Shown here: piece by piece, positions 43,906 to 52,305 of the stretch
How positions within the stretch are numbered: position 1 is the first letter of the stretch
Layout of the letters: the number at the start of each line of letters is the position of its first letter
NCBI GenBank assembly: GCA_964402925.1
Contig: CAYOED010000006.1
Span: forward strand, 12,728-76,727
Reading direction: 5' to 3'
Length of the DNA: 64,000 nucleotides
Source of the DNA: Suilimivivens sp964402925
GTDB taxonomy: Bacteria; Bacillota; Clostridia; Lachnospirales; Lachnospiraceae
Made by a program: the position numbers and the translations under genes
The notes under the pieces: model-generated
Database searches by the model: none
Seen by the model: the letters and a program-made list of their open reading frames with translations, nothing else
What the model was told of the DNA's origin: nothing

Positions 43906-45147
43906 ATGCCCAAAGTCACACCTTTTCAAAGCATCAGACCCATACCCGAACTGGCTTCCCGGATAGCTGCTCTTCCCTATGACGTCTATAATCGCAGGGA
44001 AGCATTATCGGAGATACAAAAGGAACCTCTTTCCTTTTTAAAAATAGACAGAGCTGAAACCCAGTTTCCTGACGACGTGGACACCTATGATTCCAAAGTA
44101 TACACAAAAGCAAGAGAACTTCTGGACGCCATGATTTCAGAAGGTTCCTTTATAACAGAAGATGCGCCCTGCTACTATCTGTATGAACTGACCATGGATG
44201 ACCGTTCCCAGACCGGCATTGTTGCCTGTTCGGATCTGGACGATTATCAGAACCAGTTGATCAAAAAACATGAGAATACCAGAGAGGACAAAGAACTTGA
44301 CCGTATCCGGCATGTGGATGTGACAGATGCACATACCGGTCCCATTTTTCTGGTATACCGCTCTGTACAGGAAATCAACGATATTGTTACCCTTTGCAAA
44401 AAGGGATCTGCCCTCTACGATTTTACATCCTCTGACAACATCACCCACCGGGTATGGTGCATTTCAGACCAAGCGATAATTACAAAACTACAGGAAATCT
44501 TTGCACAGATCCCCTGTACCTACATAGCTGACGGTCATCACCGCTGTGCTTCCGCAGTAAAAGTGGGACTGAACCGTCGGAAGGCACACCCCGATTATAC
44601 CGGTAAGGAAGAGTTCAACCGCTTTCTTTCCGTGCTTTTCCCAGACGATCAGCTTTATATCATGCCCTACAACCGGGTGGTAAAGGACTTAAACGGACGA
44701 TCAAAGGAAGACTTTTTATCCGCTGTGGAAGCTGCCGGATTTTCAGTGGAATATAAAGGAGACGAACAAGTTTCTCCTGACAAAAAGGGGTGTTTCGGCA
44801 TGTATCTTTCCGACGGCTGGTACCTGCTTACCGCCAGAGAGTCACTTTTATCTTCTGACCCGGTAAAGGGACTGGATGTTTCCATTCTGCAGGATAACCT
44901 CCTTGGTCCCCTGCTGAACATAAATGATCCCAGGACAGATAAACGGATTGATTTTGTCGGCGGTATCCGCGGACTGAATGAACTGGAACGCCGGGTTTCC
45001 TCCGATATGACCGTAGCCTTTTCCATGTATGCCACATCCATATCTGAGTTGCTTTCCGTAGCAGATACCGGTCTTCTCATGCCGCCCAAGTCAACCTGGT
45101 TCGAGCCAAAACTGCGGAGCGGATTATTCATACATCGCTTATCCTAA
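43906..45147 (+). CDS. DUF1015 family protein
   Basis: 413 residues, the usual length. The family is recognised by FQSIRPIPELASRIAALPYD at the N-terminus, KHENTREDKELDRIRHVDVT, and CTYIADGHHRCASAVKVG in the middle. The last motif resembles the catalytic region of ParB/SerK-like free serine kinases, to which DUF1015 is related, but no activity can be claimed. Several bacteria carry this gene near serine or one-carbon genes; here it stands alone behind a strong promoter. AAAGGAG precedes the ATG. Confidence 0.85.
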   Translation: MPKVTPFQSIRPIPELASRIAALPYDVYNRREALSEIQKEPLSFLKIDRAETQFPDDVDTYDSKVYTKARELLDAMISEGSFITEDAPCYYLYELTMDDRSQTGIVACSDLDDYQNQLIKKHENTREDKELDRIRHVDVTDAHTGPIFLVYRSVQEINDIVTLCKKGSALYDFTSSDNITHRVWCISDQAIITKLQEIFAQIPCTYIADGHHRCASAVKVGLNRRKAHPDYTGKEEFNRFLSVLFPDDQLYIMPYNRVVKDLNGRSKEDFLSAVEAAGFSVEYKGDEQVSPDKKGCFGMYLSDGWYLLTARESLLSSDPVKGLDVSILQDNLLGPLLNINDPRTDKRIDFVGGIRGLNELERRVSSDMTVAFSMYATSISELLSVADTGLLMPPKSTWFEPKLRSGLFIHRLS

Positions 45148-45166
45148 AGTCAGATTTATTGTAGTA

Positions 45167-45208
45167 AAAGGCTGCTCACAACCTTCCTTTGTGTTGGGAG
45201 CAGCCTTT
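45167..45208. terminator. Bidirectional terminator between DUF1015 gene and proB
   Basis: AAAGGCTGCTC pairs perfectly with GAGCAGCCTTT over a 20-base partly paired loop. The genes converge here, with T-rich sequence on one side and A-rich on the other. Confidence 0.85.
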
Positions 45209-45239
45209 ATCGAACTACAAGAATGGCTTACAAAATGAG

Positions 45240-46052
45240 TCATCCATTGCTTGATGCTTTAAATAAGGTACCTACTTCTTTTCCTTCTAAAATCCTGCTG
45301 ATATTCACCACATCATCTCCATTGGCAATTACCATATCGACCCCTATCGCACCGGCAATTTCTGCCGCTGCAATCTTCGTCGCCATACCGCCCGTTCCAA
45401 AGGTCGTATCTGCTCCCTTTGCCATGGCATACAATCTGTCATCTATTCTTTCTACACAATCAATAAACTCAGCTTTCTCATTATTTCTCGGATCATCTGT
45501 GTAAAGCCCGTCTATATCAGATAAAAGAATCAGCAGATCTGCTTGTACCAACTCTGCCACAGTTGCAGACAAAGTGTCATTGTCCCCAAAATTCTCATCC
45601 TGAATCTGGTCTGTGGAAACTGTATCATTTTCATTTACAATCGGAATGACGCCCATGTTCAGCAGTTCCAAAAAAGTATTTTCTGCATTTTGTCTGCTGA
45701 TTTCATTGGTCATAGTCCTTTTGGTAATCAAAATCTGGGCAATCGTCTGATTATACTCCGCAAATAATTTTTGATAAATCATCATCAGCCTTGCCTGTCC
45801 CACTGCCGCACATGCCTGCTTTTGAGAAAGCCGGCTGGGCTTTACCTTGATACCAAGCGCCTTCCTGCCCGCGCCGATAGCGCCTGATGAGACAAGCACA
45901 ATTTCTTTATTCTGATTTTTAATATCCGTCAGAACCCTTGCCAGTTTTTCCATTTTAAGCAGATTTAAATGTCCTGTATCTACGTGCGTAATCGTGGAAG
46001 TACCTATTTTTACCACAATACGCTTTTTATCTTTCAAAAACTCCCTGTTCAT
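45240..46052 (-). CDS. proB: Glutamate 5-kinase without PUA domain
   Basis: 270 residues. The amino-acid-kinase fold is seen in RIVVKIGTSTIT, VLVSSGAIGAGRKALG, PIVNENDTVS and LLSDIDGLYTDDPR. The C-terminal PUA domain of many ProB proteins is missing, which is common in this group. It makes glutamyl 5-phosphate, the first step to proline. The usual partner proA is not next to it here. The ATG at 46052 with GGAAGGA upstream is preferred to the one at 46073. Confidence 0.93.
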   Translation of the reverse strand: MNREFLKDKKRIVVKIGTSTITHVDTGHLNLLKMEKLARVLTDIKNQNKEIVLVSSGAIGAGRKALGIKVKPSRLSQKQACAAVGQARLMMIYQKLFAEYNQTIAQILITKRTMTNEISRQNAENTFLELLNMGVIPIVNENDTVSTDQIQDENFGDNDTLSATVAELVQADLLILLSDIDGLYTDDPRNNEKAEFIDCVERIDDRLYAMAKGADTTFGTGGMATKIAAAEIAGAIGVDMVIANGDDVVNISRILEGKEVGTLFKASSNG

Positions 46053-46144
46053 TCTGTTATGTTCCTTCCTCACATCGTTACCATTTGACCTTCGCCTTCA
46101 TTCTTCCCATCATACCATGATTGGTTGAAATTTCAATGGGTAAT

Positions 46145-47575
46145 TCATATAAATGGCAGATTCATATGTTCAAGAAACCGTTCCTTAAATGAATCCTCAT
46201 CCGCCAGTTCCACATGTACAAAACGACAGCTTTCCTCTTCCGAACTCTGCAATGCCTTTTCCGAAAGCAATGCCATTGCCGCCCCGGTTCCCGCCAAATT
46301 GCCTGCCTGCACCATTTTTTCTCTGGGAACGTCTGGGAATAGACCAATTGCAATACCGCTTTCAATGCTGATATAACATCCAAACGCTCCTGCCAGGTAA
46401 ATTTTGTCAAGTTCATCCGCCTTTATACCTGCTCTTTCAAGCAGGATCTCCATGCCTGATCTGATTGCACTGACTGACAACTGCAGCGCACGCACATCAT
46501 CAGCCAGAATATAAACCGGATGCGACTTGTCTGTAAGCAGAAACTTTCTCGTATCATCCATGGTTTCAATTCTCTTACATATCCTCTCCGGCACCCCCGC
46601 TTCCTTCGCTTCCTTTGCGCTCCGCATATATCCGGTTTGGTCAAGAACACCAATACGATAAAGCTGCGCCAGACCATCCACCAGACCGGAGCCGCAGATA
46701 CCCAGCGGATTTCCCCCTCCAATCACCCTGCACACAATATCCTGCATGGGAAATCTTCCGCTTATGGAAACCATATCGACAGCGCCTGCTGCCGCCCGCA
46801 TCCCCTGACTCACAGCACCGCCCTCCAATGCCGGACCCGCCGCTGCGGAACAGGCATATCTTTTCCCCCCGCACAAGAGAAGGATTTCTCCGTTAGTTCC
46901 AATATCCACCGCCAGTACTTTATTCCCCTGCGTCTTCCAGTTTACATAACTATTCACCGCCAACGCATCTGCTCCCACATAACCGCCTATAGGAGGCAAA
47001 ATAATTACATCAGTATCCTTTAGGAATTGAAATCCAAGCTGCTCCCCTTTCCTATAAAAGGTTTCTTTATAATCAGGCATAAAGGGTGCCCGGAACAAGC
47101 CCTCCGGTCTAATCCCCACCAGAATTTCACACATGGCTGTGTTCCCTACGATGGTGACTTTCTGCACTTTCTTTCTGACAATATTCTCGGTATACTCCTG
47201 CTTAGAAAGTCGTCCCATCATACCGGCTGCCATCTCATCCAGCTTCCCGACCACCAGTTCCTGCATCTTTTCAAGTTTGTCAAGGCTCTCCATCGCCGCC
47301 TGTATCCTGCTGATGACATCTGCCCCAAAAGCTGCCTGCGGATTCGCACCGGTCTCCGCATCCAAAAGACTCCCTTCCTTTAAGTTCCATAGCATTCCCG
47401 CCAACGTGGTCGTTCCCACATCAAAAGAAATGCCCAGCCCTTCGCCTGGGTCTGTTGCAAATCCCTCTGGGAACTGCACCCTGATCTGCTTATTTGTATT
47501 CAGTTTCTGGAAAATTCCGCATCCGTTACAACTGATTCGCTTACATCCCGGACATTTATTTACTCTGTTTTCCAT
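46145..47575 (-). CDS. ASKHA-type corrinoid activator-like protein (DUF4445)
   Basis: 476 residues. An N-terminal cluster C8-x2-C11-x4-C16-x2-C19 could bind a metal or iron-sulfur centre. Then an ASKHA ATPase fold is seen: GISFDVGTTTLAGMLW (phosphate 1), VTIVGNTAMCEILVG, VLAVDIGTNGEILLL (phosphate 2), GICGSGLVDGLAQLY and IYLAGAFGCYIS. This is the fold of RACo/RamA enzymes that reactivate corrinoid proteins by ATP-driven reduction; the usual 2Fe-2S ferredoxin domain is absent. No corrinoid protein or methyltransferase partner is adjacent, so the client is unknown. Confidence 0.82.
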   Translation of the reverse strand: MENRVNKCPGCKRISCNGCGIFQKLNTNKQIRVQFPEGFATDPGEGLGISFDVGTTTLAGMLWNLKEGSLLDAETGANPQAAFGADVISRIQAAMESLDKLEKMQELVVGKLDEMAAGMMGRLSKQEYTENIVRKKVQKVTIVGNTAMCEILVGIRPEGLFRAPFMPDYKETFYRKGEQLGFQFLKDTDVIILPPIGGYVGADALAVNSYVNWKTQGNKVLAVDIGTNGEILLLCGGKRYACSAAAGPALEGGAVSQGMRAAAGAVDMVSISGRFPMQDIVCRVIGGGNPLGICGSGLVDGLAQLYRIGVLDQTGYMRSAKEAKEAGVPERICKRIETMDDTRKFLLTDKSHPVYILADDVRALQLSVSAIRSGMEILLERAGIKADELDKIYLAGAFGCYISIESGIAIGLFPDVPREKMVQAGNLAGTGAAMALLSEKALQSSEEESCRFVHVELADEDSFKERFLEHMNLPFI

Positions 47576-47618
47576 AAATAGTCTCCTGTTCAGCTTGGGG
47601 TTATCTTAGTATCTAGGG

Positions 47619-47915
47619 GCGTGTGGGTGGAGCGGGGATGGGGGAGGCGGTTGCCGGAACGGCATTGTATCTATCACAAACCTATGTACAGCGGTAAGAG
47701 AGGCTAGGTATCCCTATGACAGGCGCATCATGGAGGACGCAAACGGCGTATTGGTCCATCCATGGACCAAGTTACGCCTTTGGCGGACTTCCTGTCCGCC
47801 AATTGCTGGATTTTCAAAGGGATACCAAGTCTCTCTAACCGCTTCCCATAAGGTCCGTGATAGATACAATGCCGTTCCGGCAACCGCCTCCCCCATCCCC
47901 GCTCCACCCACACGC
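47619..47915 (-). repeat. Palindromic element copy B (family 1), inverted
   Basis: 59 bases at the left end, starting GCGTGTGGGTGGAGCGG, are perfectly complementary to the right end. Read on the minus strand the core follows the family pattern: TTGGCGGAC/GTCCGCCAA with loop AGGAA, then GGCGTA..TTGGTCCAT/ATGGACCAA..TACGCC, and the conserved CCTTATGGGAAGCGGTTAG and CCTATGTACAGCGGTAAG strands. The arm sequence shares nothing obvious with copies A and D. It lies 44 bases upstream of the ASKHA gene. Confidence 0.9.
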
Positions 47916-48121
47916 TTCTCAGACGTAAAGCTATGCCTAACCTAAATTTTTTCTTGTCTGTCCTTACTCGGAGGCATCCTAGAGCTATTACGCTATTTAT
48001 AAAAGAATACCACAAAATCCTTGCTTTTTTAACCAGATTTCTCTATTATCTAAAACAGAAGAATGAATGAGTGCATTAGGGCACTAGAAAATGGAGCGTC
48101 ATTAGCATAGGCGCGTGAGAA
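47916..48121. other. Gap between palindromic copies B and C
   Basis: 206 bases, AT-rich in the middle. No gene, promoter of good quality or terminator recognised. Confidence 0.5.
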
Positions 48122-48339
48122 GATACAGTCAGGTCAAGGCAGGCGAGGGTGCACGGAACAGTAGACTGCTTCTAAGCTGCCCCTGCAATGCGTCTGTCTC
48201 AGACCTTATGGGAAGCGGTTAGAAGGACTTGGCATCCCATTAAATATCCAGCAATCGGCGGACAGGACGTCCGCCGAAGGCGTAACTTGGTCCATGGATG
48301 AACCAATACGCCGTTTGCCTGCCTTGACCTGAATGTATC
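48122..48339 (+). repeat. Palindromic element copy C (family 1), right arm deleted
   Basis: The outermost 23 bases (GATACAGTCAGGTCAAGGC..) still pair with the right end, and the core hairpins TCGGCGGAC/GTCCGCCGA and TTGGTCCAT/ATGAACCAA remain. The left inner strand CCTTATGGGAAGCGGTTAG is present, but its partner and about 90 bases of the right arm are missing: the core joins directly to the outer arm. One C-A mismatch in the second hairpin also fits a decaying copy. Confidence 0.85.
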
Positions 48340-48375
48340 CCCCAAATACCATCATAATGAGCGAAAGGAAATTTT

Positions 48376-49236
48376 ATGTGGATAGCAGATAATTGGAAAG
48401 ATTATGAAGTGATAGATACCTCCTGCGGTGAAAAGCTGGAGCGTTGGGGAAAGTATATCCTCCTTCGTCCCGACCCGCAGGTCATATGGAATACCAGTAA
48501 AGAAGCAAAAGAATGGAATCGTCTTAACGGTCATTATCACCGCAGTGCCAAGGGCGGCGGCGAATGGGAATTTTTTCAGCTTCCCAATGAATGGAGCATC
48601 AACTACCGTGAGCTCACCTTCCATTTGAAGCCTTTCAGTTTTAAGCATACAGGTCTTTTCCCCGAGCAGGCCGTGAACTGGGATTGGTTTTCACAGATTA
48701 TCAAAAATGCCAATCGTCCTGTTAAGGTTCTGAATTTATTTGCCTATACAGGAGGGGCTACACTGGCTGCTGCGAAAGCCGGTGCAAGCGTCACTCATGT
48801 GGATGCATCCAAGGGAATGGTCACCTGGGCAAAGGAAAACGCTGCCGCTTCCGGTCTTTCTGATGCCCCCATACGTTGGCTGGTGGATGACTGCGTCAAA
48901 TTCGTAGAGCGGGAAATCCGCCGCGGCAATACCTATGACGGCATTATCATGGATCCTCCCTCTTACGGAAGAGGACCCAAAGGGGAAATCTGGAAAATCG
49001 AGGACAGTGTCTATCCTTTTATCGAACTGACCACCAAGCTGCTTAGTAAAGATTCCCTGTTCTTCCTCATTAATTCCTACACAACAGGCTTGCAGCCTGC
49101 CGTCCTTACCTACATGCTAAATACCACAGTCGTCAAAAAGTTGGGCGGGCAGGTGGCTTCCTCGGAAATTGGTCTTCCCGTAAGCAGCAACGGTCTGATT
49201 CTTCCCTGCGGTGCTTCCGGGCGATGGACTCACTGA
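48376..49236 (+). CDS. Class I SAM methyltransferase, RlmI/RlmK-like
   Basis: 286 residues. The SAM-binding motif is NLFAYTGGATLAAAKAG with the acidic end of strand 2 in VTHVDASKG; the catalytic-loop motif is IIMDPPSYGRGPKGE. This is the pattern of 23S rRNA cytosine-C5 or guanine-N2 methyltransferases without an N-terminal PUA domain. Target base is not certain. AAAGGAAA precedes the ATG. It is GC-richer than the following island and is probably part of the core chromosome. Confidence 0.85.
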   Translation: MWIADNWKDYEVIDTSCGEKLERWGKYILLRPDPQVIWNTSKEAKEWNRLNGHYHRSAKGGGEWEFFQLPNEWSINYRELTFHLKPFSFKHTGLFPEQAVNWDWFSQIIKNANRPVKVLNLFAYTGGATLAAAKAGASVTHVDASKGMVTWAKENAAASGLSDAPIRWLVDDCVKFVEREIRRGNTYDGIIMDPPSYGRGPKGEIWKIEDSVYPFIELTTKLLSKDSLFFLINSYTTGLQPAVLTYMLNTTVVKKLGGQVASSEIGLPVSSNGLILPCGASGRWTH

Positions 49237-49334
49237 CAGCACAATACCTATGAATATTACTAGATAAATTGAAAAGAAACCGTTTAATAAAAACTTGCGA
49301 TGCGAAAAAAAGGTAAATACTTTTTTATTTGTGA

Positions 49335-49363
49335 TTGTCTTTTTCTCTCTTTCTCTTTATAAT
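49335..49363 (+). promoter_or_regulatory. Promoter of the two-domain DNA methyltransferase
   Basis: TTGTCT (49335-49340), 17 pyrimidine-rich bases, perfect TATAAT (49358-49363), 20 bases before the start codon. The very short leader has only AGAGGG as ribosome binding site. Confidence 0.75.
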
Positions 49364-49383
49364 AAAGTACAGAGGGTCTTATC

Positions 49384-52263
49384 ATGGAACATTTTACTGT
49401 TTTAAACTACCAAGGAAGTAAAAACAGCCTAAGTAGCTTTATAAAAAAAAATATAGAGCCATATATACAAGATGGCAAAGCATTTTTTGACATTTTTTCA
49501 GGTTCTGCTGCTGTCAGTAATATTTTTAGAGATAATTATCAAGTTTTTGCGAATGATGCTGAACTCTATGCCTCTATAATAGCTGATGCTGTGCTAAATC
49601 AAGCAAATATAGATTCATCTTCTGCCTTGCTTCAATCTCTGGAAACAGAATATGCTGCTACTATTAAGGTGCAGGCAAAACCAATTTTAAATTTTATAAG
49701 CCATGAACAGCAAGCATTAAATGATGAAAATTATGAGAAGTTAATCTCTCTTTATAAATCTTATCCAACCGTTTGGAACAATCAATATTCAGAAATAACC
49801 AGATGCACATTAAATGTTAATAATCTCAAAAAACTTAATGATTTTTATTTATTTACAACATATTATGCAACTAATTACTATGGCATTATTCAAGCACTTG
49901 ATATTGATTGTCTCATCAAAATAATTAATTTAAGCTTTGCACGTTATAAGAATACTTTGCTTGCTTGTTTATTTTACGCAATGAAAGAAACAGTTTTTTC
50001 AAAAGATGGCCATATGGCTCAACCACTTAGTCTTGAAAAAAATCAAAACCGTCTCTTTTCTCAACGTAAAAAAAATATATATGAATTATTTATCAAAAAA
50101 TTTAAAGAATACCTATCCGTTCCACTTTCTAAATTTTCTGGAAAGAACGCTGTATTTAATTCTAATTTTGAAGAATTGTTAGACGAAACATTTTTTTCTA
50201 ATATAGGATTAGTTTATGCAGACCCACCATATACAGACATGCAATACTCTAGATACTATCATCTGCTAAATGTAGCCGCCAAATATGAGTATCCTGCATT
50301 AACCATGACCAAAAACGGATATACCAAGGGCTTATATACCGAAGGGCGTTATCAATCAAAATTAAGCCAACGTGGTTCAGCAAAACAATCATTGGAAAAC
50401 CTAATTAGCTTTTGTTCACGCACACGTACCAACCTCGCTATCAGCTACGCATATCCTCAAAATAGAGAACAGCAAGCCACAGATAGATATACAATCTCCA
50501 TTGATGAATTGATTGAACTTGCTCAAAAACATTATACCAATGCTCGAGTCAATATAGCAGTTCAAACCTATAACCATGCCAACCATAGAAACAGCGAACA
50601 AAAAAAAGTTCTGGAATATTTAATCCTATGTGGTGATAAAAATTTGAATCAAGTTAATATAGATTCTCTAAAAAGAACTTTAGGCAACTTATCTCCAAGC
50701 AAAAATAACCCTATGTACAACTCTCACATGTATTGGTCGCAAAAAGCTTTTAATATCTGTGATGCCTTAATTGATTCATTATCCAATAAAGGGAATATTG
50801 TTTTTGACCCTTTTCTCGGCTCTGGAGTAACAATACTAGAAGCCATTAAAACAGATTTATCTCGCTGCGCTATTGGTTGTGATATTAATGATATGCCGTT
50901 ATTTATTTCAAAATTATTATTATCAGTTAATGCCACACCAACTATAAAGAAAGAGCTTGAACATTTTATACTTGAACTCAAAACTTTGGATCATTATTAC
51001 GAAACCACTTGCCCCATATGCAAGAAAACAGGTACCATATCAAAAGTAATTTTCGACAAACCAGAAAGAACCGGTTCTGAAATTAAAATAAAAGCAATCA
51101 ATTATACCTGTGAGTGTACAAGAAAAGGCATTAAATCCGCAGACGGAAATGACTATTTAAAAATGAATACTATACGGGCATTGAAAAACATCACCAACAC
51201 TGATTTATTACACAACTCAAAAATTGCAGTAACTGAGAATGATGATATCAAAAACATATTTACCGGGCGCAACTTATCTGTACTAGATGAAATACTGACC
51301 ATCATTAGCAAATATGAGAAAAGTTATCAGAATATTCTAAAATATATCCTGATGTCGGTATTACATCTTTGCAAGATAACTGACAAACACTCAAATTCAC
51401 AGTGGCCATTGTGGATACCGAAAACCGATTGCGTTGAAAAAAACATTTTAGACGTTTATACTAAAAAAATTAAAAAATTTTACAATGTTATCCCTTTTAT
51501 GAAAGAAAACTACAGTAATTCCGAAATAGTTGAATCGTATGTTGATCTTTCTCCTGGTAAATGCTTACTAATGCAAAAGGGGAGCCAATTAATAACCGAG
51601 CAAGACATACCAAATAATGGCGTTGATTTAATCATTACAGATCCCCCGTATTTGGAACAAGTCTTATATTCCGAATACATGCAGTTATATAAACCTTTTT
51701 TAAATCTGGATTACAACTTAGACGACGAAATAATTGTATCTTCGGCACCTTCACGCAATAAGGACAAATGCAGCTATTTTGAATTGTTGGAACAAGTTTT
51801 TCATATGTGTTCAAACAAGTTAAAGCTTAACCATTTTTTATGTTTATATTTTCATGATAGCAGTTTAAATGTATGGGATAAATTAATTACTATTTTAGAA
51901 AGAAATTGCTTTAGATTTATTACTCAGATACACGTTGATAAGACAGTCACTTTAAAAAATATTATCAGTCCGAAAAAATCATTAAACGGTGACTCCATAC
52001 TTATTTTTTCCAAAAGCGACTCTCCCATTGAACATAATGCCGAAGAAGATGTCTCTGAAATCGAACATAATATTATTAGGCAAGCAAAGTTTATGGTGAA
52101 GTCAAACGGCTCTTTATCCACTCCCGAATTATACGATAACGGGCTTATGGAAATTTTAATTCAAAATGGTTGGTTATCGAAACTCTCAAATAAATATTCT
52201 TCATTAGTTGATATTTTTGAAAAACATTTAACTTGGGACACCTCTACAGCTAAATGGAAATGA
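49384..52263 (+). CDS. Fused DNA adenine methyltransferase: D12-like plus Zn-ribbon domain
   Basis: 959 residues. The N-terminal part (1 to about 440) resembles D12/Dam-class enzymes: LNYQGSKNSLSSFI, FFDIFSGSAAVSNIF (SAM motif) and DPPY at 280-283 within YADPPYTDMQYSRYYH. The C-terminal part has a second SAM motif, FDPFLGSGVTILEA (D475), a cysteine pair set C543-x2-C546 and C576-x-C578 like a zinc ribbon, IFTGRNLSVLDEIL, and a second DPPY at 753-756 (IITDPPYLEQVLYSEYMQLY). That half matches the order of motifs in the protein at 52306-54690, so the two share ancestry (COG1743-like adenine methylases). The gene is much AT-richer than its neighbours, suggesting transfer. It probably protects DNA against the neighbouring nuclease. 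Confidence 0.85.
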   Translation: MEHFTVLNYQGSKNSLSSFIKKNIEPYIQDGKAFFDIFSGSAAVSNIFRDNYQVFANDAELYASIIADAVLNQANIDSSSALLQSLETEYAATIKVQAKPILNFISHEQQALNDENYEKLISLYKSYPTVWNNQYSEITRCTLNVNNLKKLNDFYLFTTYYATNYYGIIQALDIDCLIKIINLSFARYKNTLLACLFYAMKETVFSKDGHMAQPLSLEKNQNRLFSQRKKNIYELFIKKFKEYLSVPLSKFSGKNAVFNSNFEELLDETFFSNIGLVYADPPYTDMQYSRYYHLLNVAAKYEYPALTMTKNGYTKGLYTEGRYQSKLSQRGSAKQSLENLISFCSRTRTNLAISYAYPQNREQQATDRYTISIDELIELAQKHYTNARVNIAVQTYNHANHRNSEQKKVLEYLILCGDKNLNQVNIDSLKRTLGNLSPSKNNPMYNSHMYWSQKAFNICDALIDSLSNKGNIVFDPFLGSGVTILEAIKTDLSRCAIGCDINDMPLFISKLLLSVNATPTIKKELEHFILELKTLDHYYETTCPICKKTGTISKVIFDKPERTGSEIKIKAINYTCECTRKGIKSADGNDYLKMNTIRALKNITNTDLLHNSKIAVTENDDIKNIFTGRNLSVLDEILTIISKYEKSYQNILKYILMSVLHLCKITDKHSNSQWPLWIPKTDCVEKNILDVYTKKIKKFYNVIPFMKENYSNSEIVESYVDLSPGKCLLMQKGSQLITEQDIPNNGVDLIITDPPYLEQVLYSEYMQLYKPFLNLDYNLDDEIIVSSAPSRNKDKCSYFELLEQVFHMCSNKLKLNHFLCLYFHDSSLNVWDKLITILERNCFRFITQIHVDKTVTLKNIISPKKSLNGDSILIFSKSDSPIEHNAEEDVSEIEHNIIRQAKFMVKSNGSLSTPELYDNGLMEILIQNGWLSKLSNKYSSLVDIFEKHLTWDTSTAKWK

Positions 52264-52274
52264 CGCCCTATAAC

Positions 52275-52303
52275 AAAAATGCGAGGTTCATCCTCGCATT
52301 TTT
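52275..52303. terminator. Bidirectional terminator between the two island genes
   Basis: AAAAATGCGAGG, five bases, CCTCGCATTTTT: symmetric, with A and T runs on both sides, between convergent stop codons only 42 bases apart. Confidence 0.93.
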
Positions 52304-52305
52304 GC

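Noticed and set aside
47619..48339. Insertion sequence remnants
   Set aside because: No transposase fragment is found and the ends differ between copies, unlike IS terminal repeats; a MITE remains possible.
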